This document shows, piece after piece, positions 16,861 through 25,371 of a stretch of 64,000 bases of DNA. The notes beneath the pieces are model-generated. The model made no database searches, was not told where the DNA came from, and worked only from the letters and a program-made list of their open reading frames with translations. This DNA is from Actinomyces viscosus. Lineage in GTDB: Bacteria; Actinomycetota; Actinomycetes; Actinomycetales; Actinomycetaceae. The translations under genes and the position numbers were made by a program. The stretch's first letter is position 1. Each line of letters starts with the position of its first letter. Location of the stretch: positions 1,984,001-2,048,000 of the forward strand of contig NZ_LR134477.1 in the NCBI RefSeq assembly GCF_900637975.1, in the 5' to 3' direction.

Positions 16861-17255
16861 TCAGCCAGATGAGTGAGGGTCCTCCACCCGGGCGGGTGGA
16901 GGACCCTCACGGCTTTCCGCCAGGAACCCGTCAGCTTCATCGGACATCACGTCGGCCCTCATGATCGAGGTGGCACGGGCCCTGCTGAGGTCGGGGCTCA
17001 GGTTGACGTCGAACACGGGGCTGAGCCTCCAGAATCTGCGGTCGGCGAGGAACCCAAGACGCCGGGGAGACTCGGATGGTACTGAGCTCCGGGGACCAGG
17101 CTCAGGGCCGGGTCGATGTTCGCTCCGCCGTCGGCGAGGTAGGTGGGGTCGTAGAGGAAGGTGGTGGAGACCTGGCCGCGCGATCCCGCGAAGTGCGCCA
17201 GGCCGACCAGGCGGGGTGAGCCGTTGGTGCCGGTGACGATCTCGACGGCGGTCAT
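16861..17255 (-). pseudogene. HipA-like toxin kinase, large internal deletion
   Basis: The 5' end is intact and overlaps hipB (ATGA). It reads MTAVEIVTGTNGSPRLVGLA, then STTFLYDPTYLADGGANIDP, the N-terminal domain of HipA Ser/Thr kinases. After about 65-70 residues the frame is lost. A different frame gives WRLSPVFDVNLSPDLSRARA and SIMRADVMSDEADGFLAE, which corresponds to the WxLxPAYDV segment near the HipA C-terminus. The whole kinase core (~250-300 residues with the P-loop and catalytic Asp) is missing, so no toxin activity is possible. The 3' end runs into the adhesin terminator. Confidence 0.72.
16873..16910. terminator. Strong hairpin after the adhesin gene
   Basis: A 17-bp perfect stem (GTGAGGGTCCTCCACCC and its complement) around a 4-nt loop, 44 bp after the adhesin stop. 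It lies between convergent genes (adhesin and the hipA remnant) and probably terminates both ways. Confidence 0.8.
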
Positions 17256-17572
17256 CGGGCGCGCTTTCTGGTGAGGCGGCCGGCGCGGAGGCGACCGATG
17301 TCGCTGGACAGGGGGTCGACGGCGTCGACGAGCTGGTCAAGGATGCCCAGGGCGCGCAGCACCTGGGCGACGCTGTTGAAGCTGACGTTGGGGTTGCCCG
17401 ACTCGATCTTGCGCAGGGTGTCGCGGGTGATGCCCGCGCGCTCGGAGACCTGCTGCGCGGTCAGGCCGAGCACCATGCGCCACCCGCGCACGTGCTCCCC
17501 GAGCTCCTTACACCTGACGGTTGATCCTGTAGCCGGGCACAGTCCTCGTCCTCCGTTCACTATGGCTAGCAC
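17252..17572 (-). CDS. HipB-like antitoxin (XRE family)
   Basis: A protein of up to 106 residues with an HTH at about 27-80: RMVLGLTAQQVSERAGITRD, then TLRKIESGNP. The C-terminus DPLSSDIGRLRAGRLTRKRA, with the stop overlapping the hipA start, is typical of actinobacterial HipB partners. It would bind DNA and restrain HipA kinase. Because hipA is gutted, this is now an orphan regulator. Start uncertain: GTG 17572 is the longest option, GTG 17560 and later codons are alternatives, and no strong ribosome site decides. Confidence 0.75.
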   Translation of the reverse strand: MLAIVNGGRGLCPATGSTVRCKELGEHVRGWRMVLGLTAQQVSERAGITRDTLRKIESGNPNVSFNSVAQVLRALGILDQLVDAVDPLSSDIGRLRAGRLTRKRAR

Positions 17573-17762
17573 CGTAGCCCGAACTGGAAGTTATGGCGAG
17601 CGCGATCGTCACAAGAAACGAGAGGAAGCGGGGTGGGGGCTCGACGGCGGGTCCGGTGATCGGGGTGGTTTCTCAGATGCGTCGACCGCCCGCTTGGTGG
17701 TCTGCCGCCAACAGCGACTTGCTGCTCTCCCGCCCCCACCCCTTGGAACAGAGGTACTTTCC

Positions 17763-18431
17763 GTGCGCAGTCCCCTTTTCGACCAGGCCAACCGTGAACA
17801 GGAGACCGGCCAGCGCTGGACTCTTCAGTCCGACAAGATGCTGCGCGTGGCTCTGGGGCCGGAGGTGCTGGCCGCGCAGGGGTCGATGGTCGCCTACCAG
17901 GGGAATATCGACTTCTCCTACCAGGGTTCGAGGAGCCTGGGCGGCATGATCAAGAAGGCCGCCACCGGGGAGGGTGGCAACCTCATGCGCGCCTCCGGGC
18001 AGGGCGAGGTGTTCTTCGCCCGCAGTGCGCACAACGTGTTCCTGCTTCAGCTGGAGGGCGACGCGATCACGGTGAACACGCCGTCACTGCTGGCCTTCGA
18101 TGCACACCTGGGTTACGATATCCGGATGCTCGGCAACGCGGGGATTCTTGCCGGCGGCTTGTTCAACCTCATGGTTCAGGGGCAGGGCGTGGTTGCTGTG
18201 TCCTCTGACGGGCCGCCGATGCTGCTGGACTGCTCCCAGCAGCCGACCTTCGTCGACCCGCAGGCGGCGATCTGCTGGTCGGCGAACCTGCAGCCGCAGA
18301 TCAAGAGCACCTTCAAGATAGGGTCCCTCATTGGCCGGGGCTCGGGCGAGTCCTTCCAGCTGGCCTTCCACGGCCCGGGCTTCGTCGTGGTCCAGCCCAG
18401 CGAGGGCCAGCCGGTGGTGACGGCTTCCTGA
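17763..18431 (+). CDS. AIM24 family protein
   Basis: A 222-residue protein of the AIM24/TerD-like beta-sandwich family. Blocks such as MLRVALGPEVLAAQGSMVAY and ASGQGEVFFARSAHNVFLLQ are followed by NTPSLLAFDAHLGYDI and a glycine-rich C-terminal GRGSGESFQLAFHGPGFVVV. The mitochondrial namesake affects membrane organisation; the bacterial role is unknown. I use GTG 17763 (AGAGG upstream), since more upstream sequence in frame has no similarity. A second, truncated and diverged copy of the 3' end occurs at 19168-19390, beyond the MntA-HepT module, so the genes were probably tandem paralogs. Confidence 0.85.
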   Translation: MRSPLFDQANREQETGQRWTLQSDKMLRVALGPEVLAAQGSMVAYQGNIDFSYQGSRSLGGMIKKAATGEGGNLMRASGQGEVFFARSAHNVFLLQLEGDAITVNTPSLLAFDAHLGYDIRMLGNAGILAGGLFNLMVQGQGVVAVSSDGPPMLLDCSQQPTFVDPQAAICWSANLQPQIKSTFKIGSLIGRGSGESFQLAFHGPGFVVVQPSEGQPVVTAS

Positions 18432-18455
18432 ACTGGGTGCCTCGCGGGTGCTTGC

Positions 18456-18803
18456 TTAAGGTTCCATGTTGGACAGCAAGGCATCGAGTTGCCGGCCAAG
18501 TTCAGGAAGGTCGTTGCGCGCTGTCGTCACCAGGATGTCGACATCGATTGACCAGTAACCGTGCACGACTCGATTGCGCAAGCCGATGGGGCGACGCCAG
18601 ATAACCTCCGGATGGCCCGAGCGGAACTTCTCGGGTAGTTTCGCAGCAGCTTCCCCGAGAACAGTGAAGTTCCAGGACAGAGCATCAGCCTTCACCCAGT
18701 CATCCTCGAGATCAGTCCCCACCGAGACACCATCAACGAGAGCGATGATGCGAGTGACCGCATCCCGCATCTCTCGCAGATACAGATACTCAGGCCGCGT
18801 CAT
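18456..18803 (-). CDS. hepT: HepT-like ribonuclease toxin (DUF86)
   Basis: A 115-residue helical protein. The HEPN active-site motif Rx4HxY is present as RNRVVHGY, preceded by WNFTVLGEAAAKLPEKFRSG, another conserved DUF86 block. HEPN toxins cleave RNA and are silenced when the partner nucleotidyltransferase adds AMP to the motif tyrosine. The ATG at 18803 overlaps the antitoxin gene by 14 bases; longer starts lie deeper in the antitoxin gene and are unlikely. Both genes look intact, giving a functional type VII-like module. Confidence 0.9.
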   Translation of the reverse strand: MTRPEYLYLREMRDAVTRIIALVDGVSVGTDLEDDWVKADALSWNFTVLGEAAAKLPEKFRSGHPEVIWRRPIGLRNRVVHGYWSIDVDILVTTARNDLPELGRQLDALLSNMEP

Positions 18804-19086
18804 AAAATGGCTCCGCGTCCGCAAGGACCTGTTCACGAATCAGCGGGTGCAAAGCAGACCGCGACACCAGGTCGACTGGACGCCCGAACAGGTCGGCTAG
18901 GTCCTGAGACAGGTCCTCGATCTCCCAGCCGAGCGACCGCCCCTGAGCAAGTTCGTAAAGAAGATCGACGTCGCTTCCCGGGCGATCCTCACCACGGGCG
19001 ACCGATCCGAAGACATCGAGGCGCGCAATCCCGAAATGACGACACAGTGCATCAAGCCTCACTCGGTCGACGTCTAGGGTCTCCAT
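18790..19086 (-). CDS. mntA: MntA-like nucleotidyltransferase antitoxin
   Basis: A 98-residue minimal nucleotidyltransferase. LDVFGSVARGEDRPGSDVDL contains the exact GSx10DxD motif of the MNT fold, whose aspartates bind metal and ATP. It would AMPylate the HepT toxin. The ATG at 19086 leads the two-gene operon and overlaps hepT by 14 bp. The module sits between an intact AIM24 gene and a 5'-truncated paralog, so it probably replaced part of that paralog when it arrived. Confidence 0.9.
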   Translation of the reverse strand: METLDVDRVRLDALCRHFGIARLDVFGSVARGEDRPGSDVDLLYELAQGRSLGWEIEDLSQDLADLFGRPVDLVSRSALHPLIREQVLADAEPFYDAA

Positions 19087-19167
19087 GTCTGGAGTCTACG
19101 CGATGAGAGGCATGACAACATGCCCGAAGGCAGGAGGTAGGGTGCGCCGCCTCCACCAGCTCTCCAA

Positions 19168-19390
19168 TGCTGCTGAACTGCCCCAACTGCCGACCTTCGT
19201 CGACCCGCAGGCGGCGATCTGCTGGTCGGCGAACCTGCAGCCGCAGATCAAGAGCACCTTCAAGATGGGCTCCCTCATCGGACGGGGCTCGGGCGAGTCC
19301 TTCCAGCTGGCCTTCCACGGTCCGGGCTTCGTCGTGGTCCAGCCCAGCGAGGGCCAGCCGCGGTGGCGTCTTCCTGAACTGGGCTCCTAC
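19168..19390 (+). pseudogene. AIM24 paralog, 3' remnant
   Basis: The frame encodes PTFVDPQAAICWSANLQPQI and then GRGSGESFQLAFHGPGFVVV, the last third of AIM24, almost as in the intact gene at 17763-18431. There are several silent and a few other changes (for example ATGGGCTCC for ATAGGGTCC). Homology begins at about 19168, with no N-terminal two-thirds, and the frame diverges after EGQP. This is an old tandem paralog cut by the TA module rather than a fresh target duplication. Confidence 0.8.
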
Positions 19391-19445
19391 TACGGAGCAC
19401 ACGAGCACCAGCATGTGGAGGCCGACCCACAGTCGTTCAGCCTGT

Positions 19446-19734
19446 TTACAGCCGTTCATCCCGCTGATCGTCAAGGGCACCCAGAGCGTCCGCCGAGTCA
19501 GCACTGGGCTCGATCTCCAGCCTCAGTCTGTTCATCTCGACGGCGCACTGCTCGTTCAGCCGCAACGAGTTGAGGATCGGCAGCCTTTCGGCCGATCGAA
19601 GGAGGTCCCAAAACTGGCTGCGGCAGTTGTCGGACGTCGTAGCCAGCCTCTGCTTCGTCAGCCCACGCCCGGATCTGCCTACCGCTGATGCGACGCCCAT
19701 GAAGAAGATGCTCGACCACGGCAGTACCGTACAA
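19446..19734 (-). pseudogene. Ribbon-helix-helix antitoxin-like remnant, frameshifted
   Basis: One minus frame gives GRQIRAWADEAEAGYDVRQL, like the linker of actinobacterial CopG/RHH antitoxins (AWADEAExGYDV). A neighbouring frame continues with LRLNEQCAVEMNRLRLEIE, like the RHH beta-strand and helix (VRLxxxLxxEMDRLAE). Together they suggest one frameshifted gene. The toxin is not visible. The match relies on remembered family features and is moderate only. Confidence 0.4.
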
Positions 19735-19808
19735 GAAAATCGACCATGTGGCTCTATTCTGTCACCATCAGCAGCGACAACGACCACCCAACACTCACTA
19801 ACGAAAAG

Positions 19809-20186
19809 TCAGTGCGCCATTAAAACACAAGACGAAATGAGCCTATCGATCTTGCGGACATCGACCTGAGACCCGAGCTTGATCTTGATGTGACCAGCCC
19901 GCGTCCACAACTCGACTTCTGAGTTGATGTCAAACGTTCCCGCATTCTCGGTCGACCACATATTGATGGCACTGTAGGGCAGCGAATAGATCTCCACCTT
20001 CCGACCGGTCAGCCCTTGAGCATCACGGACGATCAACCTCTTCGACGTAAATATGGCGGAGTCTCGCATCGTCTTGAAGGCAGCATAAGGCTGCTCGCCT
20101 TGCACGAGAACCCCCATAACATCCTGAGGGATTGGAACCTCGGCCAGGAAGGTCCATGTAGCCACTGAGGCCATCTCCATGCTCAC
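19809..20186 (-). CDS. PH domain (bPH_1, YvbH-like) protein
   Basis: A 125-residue protein. Blocks VQGEQPYAAFKTMRDSAIFT, SKRLIVRDAQGLTGRKVEIY and SLPYSAINMWSTENAGTFDI follow the bacterial PH-like domain bPH_1 (YvbH N-terminal type) throughout. The fold often binds lipids or proteins; the role of this single-domain form is unknown. The start is GTG 20186 with GAGGTG six bases upstream. The nested IS630 elements lie about 60 bp upstream of the start and may have separated the gene from its promoter or neighbours. Confidence 0.8.
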   Translation of the reverse strand: MSMEMASVATWTFLAEVPIPQDVMGVLVQGEQPYAAFKTMRDSAIFTSKRLIVRDAQGLTGRKVEIYSLPYSAINMWSTENAGTFDINSEVELWTRAGHIKIKLGSQVDVRKIDRLISSCVLMAH

Positions 20187-20450
20187 GTTTTCACCTCATC
20201 GTAAAACAAAGAACTTCGGGAACTCACCTCCCGCAGGACACGGATATGGCGGTCTTTAATCAAGCTTTTCTTGGGTTGGTGTGATGGGTAGGTGCTCGAA
20301 GTCGTAGTCGAAGGTGCGGCTGGTGATGTAGCTGGTGAATGCGGTGTAGGTTTCCTCGGGGTTGTCTCGTTGTATGTTTGAGATGTTCTTCTTGGCGGTG
20401 TTCCAGACGTGCTCTATTGGGTTGTGGTCGGGCGCGTAAGGAGGTAGGTA

Positions 20451-21601
20451 TGGCGGTCTTTAATCAAGCTTTTCTTGGGTTGGTGTGATGGGTAGGTGCT
20501 CGAAGTCGTAGTCGAAGGTGCGGCTGGTGATGTAGCTGGTGAATGCGGTGTAGGTTTCCTCGGGGTTGTCTCGTTGTATGTTTGAGATGTTCTTCTTGGC
20601 GGTGTTCCAGACGTGCTCTATTGGGTTGTGGTCGGGCGCGTAAGGAGGTAGGTAGATCGGCCTGACGCGCTCCAGGGCCTGGCCGGGCTCATACAGGTCA
20701 GTGACCGCCTTGGCGTGGTGGAAGCCGGCGTTGTCAAGAACAACAGCGATCTTGTCGTTTGCCGTCTCGCGTACCAGACGGGCCAGGGCCAGGGTGACCT
20801 GCTCGGCGTTCTGGTTGCCCTCGATGGGGTAGACGCGCACCTGCTTGCTGGTCAGGCTCAGGGCGCCGAAGAAAGACTGGGCCGAGCGTTCTCGGTCGAC
20901 ATAGATCTTGGTCCGACGGCCGGTGGGCAGCCACATACGCCGGGTGACGGCCTCGTGCTCGACGCGCACCTCGTCGACGGTGTAGACCTCCCAGCCCCGG
21001 GCCAGCAGGTCGGCGACCTCCTGACGGACCTGGTCCATTCGCTCGGTGACGGCGGCCTCGTCGCGGCGCTTGTCGAAGGGGTCGGGCAGCTTGAAGCTCA
21101 TCCCCACGAAGCGCAGGAGCAGCTGGTAGGAGGAGTCTGAGGCGTACTCCACGCCGAACTTGATCCGCACCACGTCACGCAGGGCCGGTACGTCCCAGAA
21201 GTCCGCCCTGATCCCGCTCTGGGCCGGTGGCCTACTCAGGATCCGCTTGAGCTGCTCCTTGTGGGCGCGGGTGAGCTTGGCGGCGTTCTCGTTGCCGGCG
21301 TGCCCAGTGACAACCGAGTGCAACCTGGAGCACCGCCAGCGGCGCAGCCAGTTGCTCACCGTCCTGCGGCTGCGGCCGACCATCTCAGCGATAACACCCG
21401 TGCCGACACCACGAGAGGCATACAAAATGGCCTCAGCCTTTAAACGCACCAGGACGAACGAGTCACCGCGTTTCTTCCACGCCAGAAGAACATCCCGCTC
21501 CTCCGCAGTCACATCAACAACCACACACACATTCTATATCGATACCCCCAAAACCACCCGACAACACAACCCCAGAAGGAAACTTTGTTTAATGCCGGCC
21601 A
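20451..21601 (-). mobile_element. IS630-family element, inner complete copy
   Basis: A 1151-bp element inside the outer copy, with the same ends and one intact transposase. The 194-base match of 20256-20449 to 20460-20653 and the match of 21604-22550 to the rest show both copies are near-identical, so the second transposition was recent. Confidence 0.93.
20460..21530 (-). CDS. IS630-family transposase, intact
   Basis: A 356-residue DDE transposase. An N-terminal helix-turn-helix (GVIAEMVGRSRRTVSNWLRR) is followed by the catalytic domain. The acidic residues are in YTVDEVRVEHE (Asp), VVLDNAGFHHAK (Asp) and DHNPIEHVWNTAKKN (Glu), in the usual IS630/Tc1 spacing. The enzyme inserts the element at TA. 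The start is a GTG at 21530. It is full length, so the copy is probably active. Confidence 0.95.
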   Translation of the reverse strand: MCVVVDVTAEERDVLLAWKKRGDSFVLVRLKAEAILYASRGVGTGVIAEMVGRSRRTVSNWLRRWRCSRLHSVVTGHAGNENAAKLTRAHKEQLKRILSRPPAQSGIRADFWDVPALRDVVRIKFGVEYASDSSYQLLLRFVGMSFKLPDPFDKRRDEAAVTERMDQVRQEVADLLARGWEVYTVDEVRVEHEAVTRRMWLPTGRRTKIYVDRERSAQSFFGALSLTSKQVRVYPIEGNQNAEQVTLALARLVRETANDKIAVVLDNAGFHHAKAVTDLYEPGQALERVRPIYLPPYAPDHNPIEHVWNTAKKNISNIQRDNPEETYTAFTSYITSRTFDYDFEHLPITPTQEKLD

Positions 21602-22595
21602 TAGATCGGCCTGACGCGCTCCAGGGCCTGGCCGGGCTCATACAGGTCAGTGACCGCCTTGGCGTGGTGGAAGCCGGCGTTGTCAAGAACAACAGCGATC
21701 TTGTCGTTTGCCGTCTCGCGTACCAGACGGGCCAGGGCCAGGGTGACCTGCTCGGCGTTCTGGTTGCCCTCGATGGGGTAGACGCGCACCTGCTTGCTGG
21801 TCAGGCTCAGGGCGCCGAAGAAAGACTGGGCCGAGCGTTCTCGGTCGACATAGATCTTGGTCCGACGGCCGGTGGGCAGCCACATACGCCGGGTGACGGC
21901 CTCGTGCTCGACGCGCACCTCGTCGACGGTGTAGACCTCCCAGCCCCGGGCCAGCAGGTCGGCGACCTCCTGACGGACCTGGTCCATTCGCTCGGTGACG
22001 GCGGCCTCGTCGCGGCGCTTGTCGAAGGGGTCGGGCAGCTTGAAGCTCATCCCCACGAAGCGCAGGAGCAGCTGGTAGGAGGAGTCTGAGGCGTACTCCA
22101 CGCCGAACTTGATCCGCACCACGTCACGCAGGGCCGGTACGTCCCAGAAGTCCGCCCTGATCCCGCTCTGGGCCGGTGGCCTACTCAGGATCCGCTTGAG
22201 CTGCTCCTTGTGGGCGCGGGTGAGCTTGGCGGCGTTCTCGTTGCCGGCGTGCCCAGTGACAACCGAGTGCAACCTGGAGCACCGCCAGCGGCGCAGCCAG
22301 TTGCTCACCGTCCTGCGGCTGCGGCCGACCATCTCAGCGATAACACCCGTGCCGACACCACGAGAGGCATACAAAATGGCCTCAGCCTTTAAACGCACCA
22401 GGACGAACGAGTCACCGCGTTTCTTCCACGCCAGAAGAACATCCCGCTCCTCCGCAGTCACATCAACAACCACACACACATTCTATATCGATACCCCCAA
22501 AACCACCCGACAACACAACCCCAGAAGGAAACTTTGTTTAATGCCGGCCATAATATCAGGAGAATCAGCGCGACCCAAACCTACGAAAATGTCCA

Positions 22596-22718
22596 TCAGG
22601 ATAGTTGGGCCAACATATCGACCATTAGGTAGAGTCCTACGGAGGCCGATACGGAGCCCGCCACCCCGACGATCACGTATCGATACCCCACTAAAGCACT
22701 AACTCCAAACCGATCGCC
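22596..22718 (-). pseudogene. Short membrane-protein-like fragment
   Basis: Forty minus-strand codons before a TGA encode RYVIVGVAGSVSASVGLYLM and VDMLAQLS, a plausible last membrane helix of a larger protein. A stop (22719-22721) closes the frame upstream and there is no start. Next to two insertion sequences it may be a gene tail left by deletion. Family not recognised. Confidence 0.2.
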
Positions 22719-22732
22719 CTAAACTTTACTTA

Positions 22733-22809
22733 AGGCCAGTACAAGATCATCGGCTTCAATATGCAGGTCGCCTGTACCCAGGCCGAGACCCTGGCATGGG
22801 TGTCCGACC
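22733..22809 (+). pseudogene. DDE transposase fragment interrupted by the ISAs1 element
   Basis: Reads GQYKIIGFNMQVACTQAETL then AWVSDP directly up to the left end of the ISAs1 element. The pattern of a G-x-N-x-QV strand followed by a W-V/I-S-D/P strand resembles the catalytic domain of IS5/DDE_4-type transposases. No continuation is seen past 24108. A remnant only. Confidence 0.3.
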
Positions 22810-24108
22810 CAGGGGGTCGGCAAAGTCGGTTTTAGGGGGTTGGTTGGGTCTGTAGGCTGATGGCTCGTTTGGGGCGTCTGGACAGGGATCTGGTGGTTGA
22901 GGCGATGGAGACGCCGGGCCCGAGGAAGAGGCGGATGAGGCTGATGGCCAGGTTCCTTAGGGCGGCCATGATCTCGGGGCCGTTGCGGGTGCTCAGCTGG
23001 TGACGGTCCTCGTCGAAGACCACGTCCCGGATCCAGTGGAGACGGTTCTCTATCCCCCAGTGCCCGCGGACCCAGGCCGCGACGGCCTCGGGCTGGGCGT
23101 CGGTCATGGGCAGGGAGCAGATCAGGTAGACCACCTCGACACGCTTGCGGCCTTTGACGGTTCGGGTGCGTCGGATCTGGATCACCTGGGCGGCGGCGGG
23201 GAAGTCCACCCACTTAGGGGCCTCGAGGGCCTTGACGGTGCGCCGCACCCACCGACCGTGGCAGCGCTCGACCGAGGAGATGGACGGGACGTCCTTCCAC
23301 GGCAGGGCCTTGAGCGTCCTGCGCAGGGTCTTCTGATTGCCCTTGACGGTGAACACGTAGTGACCACCACGCCGGGTGATCCACCGGGCGGTGTCCACCT
23401 GGGTGTGCATGGCGTCAGCGGTCACCACGACCCCGTCCAGGTCGAGGGGCTCAAGCAGAACCCTGAGTGCGGGGATCTCGTTGGACTTGCCGGCCACCCG
23501 CTCCTGGGTAAGCACGGCGCCCGTGGCGTGGTCCAAGGCGGCCAGGAGGTGCGGCGCCGGATCCTCGCCCCTGCGCGCTGCACGCATGGTCTTGCCGTCC
23601 ACGGCGATCACTGTGCGGCCGTTGATGGTGCCGGTACGCGTGTAGAACCAGGTCATCAGATGGGCGTCGAGGTCTGCGGGGTCCAGGTCCTGGAGCACCC
23701 GTCGGATGGTGGACTCCGATGGAAGGGCCTGCCCCTCCTCCAGCCCCAGAGAGCGCAGGTCGGCGCCGGTCAGGTCGGTGGTGTGCTCCCATATCGCCGT
23801 CAGGCTCCGGCAGCCGGCCAGCACCCCGGTGACGGCCAGGGACAGGACCGTGGGCAGGCCTCAAGCGCACACCCCGCCGATCGCGGGGGTCGGTCACGTT
23901 CCTGAGAACCTGGACCAGGGGCTGGCGCGACAAGGCGGTCGTGGTGGAGGATGGCATCAGCGCGGGCTCCCAGGACGAGGGGATGACTAGACACCACTCA
24001 TCGTCCCCACGGGGCCCGCGCCCCCGTCTCAACGACACACCAAACCCCGTCAAAGCCCCCGTCAGACCGGCTCATCCCTCATCACCCACCGACTTTGCCG
24101 ACCCCCTG
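22810..24108 (-). mobile_element. ISAs1-family element
   Basis: A 1299-bp element with perfect 20-bp terminal inverted repeats (CAGGGGGTCGGCAAAGTCGG at 22810 and its complement ending at 24108). It carries a single transposase gene that is out of frame near its start. I see no convincing target duplication: the 8-mers GTCCGACC and ATTGAACC flank it. It lies 70 bp after the ychF stop. Confidence 0.9.
22832..23957 (-). pseudogene. ISAs1-family transposase, frameshifted near the N-terminus
   Basis: From 23824 downward the frame encodes the full ISAs1 catalytic region: LAGCRSLTAIWEH, then VIAVDGKTMRAARR, VVTADAMHTQVDTA and VRGHWGIENRLHWIRDVVFD. The beginning (ATG 23957, SRQPLVQVLRNVTDPRDRRG) is in another frame, and the two join near 23865, where GLPTVLSLAVTGV should follow RRGVR. 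One base seems lost. Unless ribosomal frameshifting occurs, which this family is not known to use here, the transposase is inactive. Confidence 0.8.
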
Positions 24109-24177
24109 ATTGAACCCCAGGTTGGTGCTCTTGTTTTACGTAACAAAATCGTAATAGTTCTGTCTAGAAATTTGGTC

Positions 24178-25263
24178 TTACACATTAAACCTAAACTCCA
24201 CGACGTCTCCGTCGCTCATCACGTAGTCCTTCCCCTCCATGCGCACTCGACCGCGCGCGCGGGCCTCGGCGACGCTGCCGCACTGGATCAGGTCATCGTA
24301 ACTCACGATTTCCGCCTTGATGAAACCCCGCTCAAAGTCAGTGTGGATCACCCCGGCCGCCTGAGGCGCCGTCGCGCCCTTGCGGATCGTCCAGGCCCGG
24401 GACTCCTTCTCCCCCGCCGTCAGGTACGTCTGCAGCCCCAGGGTGTCGAACCCGACCCTCGCCAGCTTATCCAGGCCGGACTCCTCCTGACCGTTCTCGT
24501 GCAGCATCTCCGCCGCCTCCTCGGGCTCCAGCTCCACGAGCTCGGCCTCGAACTGGGCATCCAGGAAGATCGCCTCCGCCGGCGCCACCAGCTCACGCAG
24601 CTCGGCCTGACGGGCCTCGTCGCTCATCCCGGCGTCGTCCAAGTTGAACACGTAGATGAACGGCTTGGTCGTCATCAGCTGGAAGGTCTTGAGCACCTCC
24701 ACGTCGATCCCGGCGGCCTCCGCCCCGGCGGACAGCAGCGTCCCCTCCTCCAGGACCCTGAGGGCCGCCTGTGCCGTCTCCAGCACCACGGGCTCCGTCT
24801 TCCTGCCCCGCACCTCCTTCTCCAGGCGCGAGATCGCCTTCTCCAGGGTCTGCATGTCCGCCAGCACCAGCTCGGTGCTGATCGTCTCGATGTCCCCGGC
24901 CGGCTCCACCTTGCCGTCCACGTGCACCACGTCCGGGTCCTCGAAGGCGCGCGTCACCATGCAGATCGCGTCCGCCTCGCGAATATTGGCCAGGAACTGG
25001 TTACCCAGCCCCTCGCCCTCGCTGGCACCGCGCACGATCCCGGCGATGTCCACGAAGGAGACCGTCGCCGGGACCACCCTCGCGGAGTGGAACAGCTCGG
25101 CCAGCTTGTCCAGGCGCGCATCCGGCAGCGGCACAACCCCCACGTTCGGCTCAATGGTCGCGAACGGGTAGTTGGCGGCCAGGACGGTCGCACGGGTCAG
25201 GGCGTTGAACAGGGTGGACTTGCCGACGTTGGGCAGTCCGACGATTCCGATGGTAAGTGCCAC
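24178..25263 (-). CDS. ychF: Redox/ribosome-associated ATPase YchF (Obg family)
   Basis: A 361-residue P-loop NTPase, the normal YchF length. GIVGLPNVGKSTLFNALTRA is the Walker A region. NYPFATIEPNVGVVPLPDAR and VDIAGIVRGASEGEGLGNQF follow as in all YchF proteins. NLDD replaces the NKxD guanine motif, explaining the family's preference for ATP. The TGS domain ends ...DYVMSDGDVVEFRFNV. It binds ribosomes and modulates oxidative-stress and translation responses. GTG 25263 gives the canonical start; upstream in-frame residues are not conserved. An ISAs1 element sits 70 bp downstream. Confidence 0.96.
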   Translation of the reverse strand: MALTIGIVGLPNVGKSTLFNALTRATVLAANYPFATIEPNVGVVPLPDARLDKLAELFHSARVVPATVSFVDIAGIVRGASEGEGLGNQFLANIREADAICMVTRAFEDPDVVHVDGKVEPAGDIETISTELVLADMQTLEKAISRLEKEVRGRKTEPVVLETAQAALRVLEEGTLLSAGAEAAGIDVEVLKTFQLMTTKPFIYVFNLDDAGMSDEARQAELRELVAPAEAIFLDAQFEAELVELEPEEAAEMLHENGQEESGLDKLARVGFDTLGLQTYLTAGEKESRAWTIRKGATAPQAAGVIHTDFERGFIKAEIVSYDDLIQCGSVAEARARGRVRMEGKDYVMSDGDVVEFRFNV

Positions 25264-25371
25264 GCAGGAGAGTTTAGACGGCCCCTCCGACACCGTGCGC
25301 CCCAACCGGGCACAGCGGCGCCGCTCCCCCACCCCGACCGGCTGCGCCGGCCGGCCCGGGCCTGTCCTCCG

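Larger units (their letters stand above)
20256..22479 (-). pseudogene. IS630-family transposase, split by the inner copy
   Basis: The N-terminal 293 or so residues are encoded at 21604-22479 and match the intact transposase. They end in RPIY and then read into the inner element. The missing C-terminal part (LPPYAPDHNPIEHVWN onward, with the catalytic Glu) lies at 20256-20450 on the other side of the insertion. Inactive. Confidence 0.93.
20247..22550 (-). mobile_element. IS630-family element, outer copy, interrupted by a second copy
   Basis: The outer copy is present as two parts, 20247-20450 and 21604-22550, together 1151 bp. Its ends are TGGCGGTCTTTAAT and the partly complementary AATGCCGGCCA, each flanked by TA (20245-20246 and 22551-22552), the target dinucleotide of IS630 elements. 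An identical copy (20451-21601) is inserted at a TA in its transposase gene, duplicating that TA (20449-20450 and 21602-21603). Confidence 0.93.

Noticed and set aside
18219..19390. AIM24 3' repeats as a target duplication made by the MntA-HepT insertion
   Set aside because: The two copies carry many base differences, so they are diverged paralogs, not a fresh duplication.
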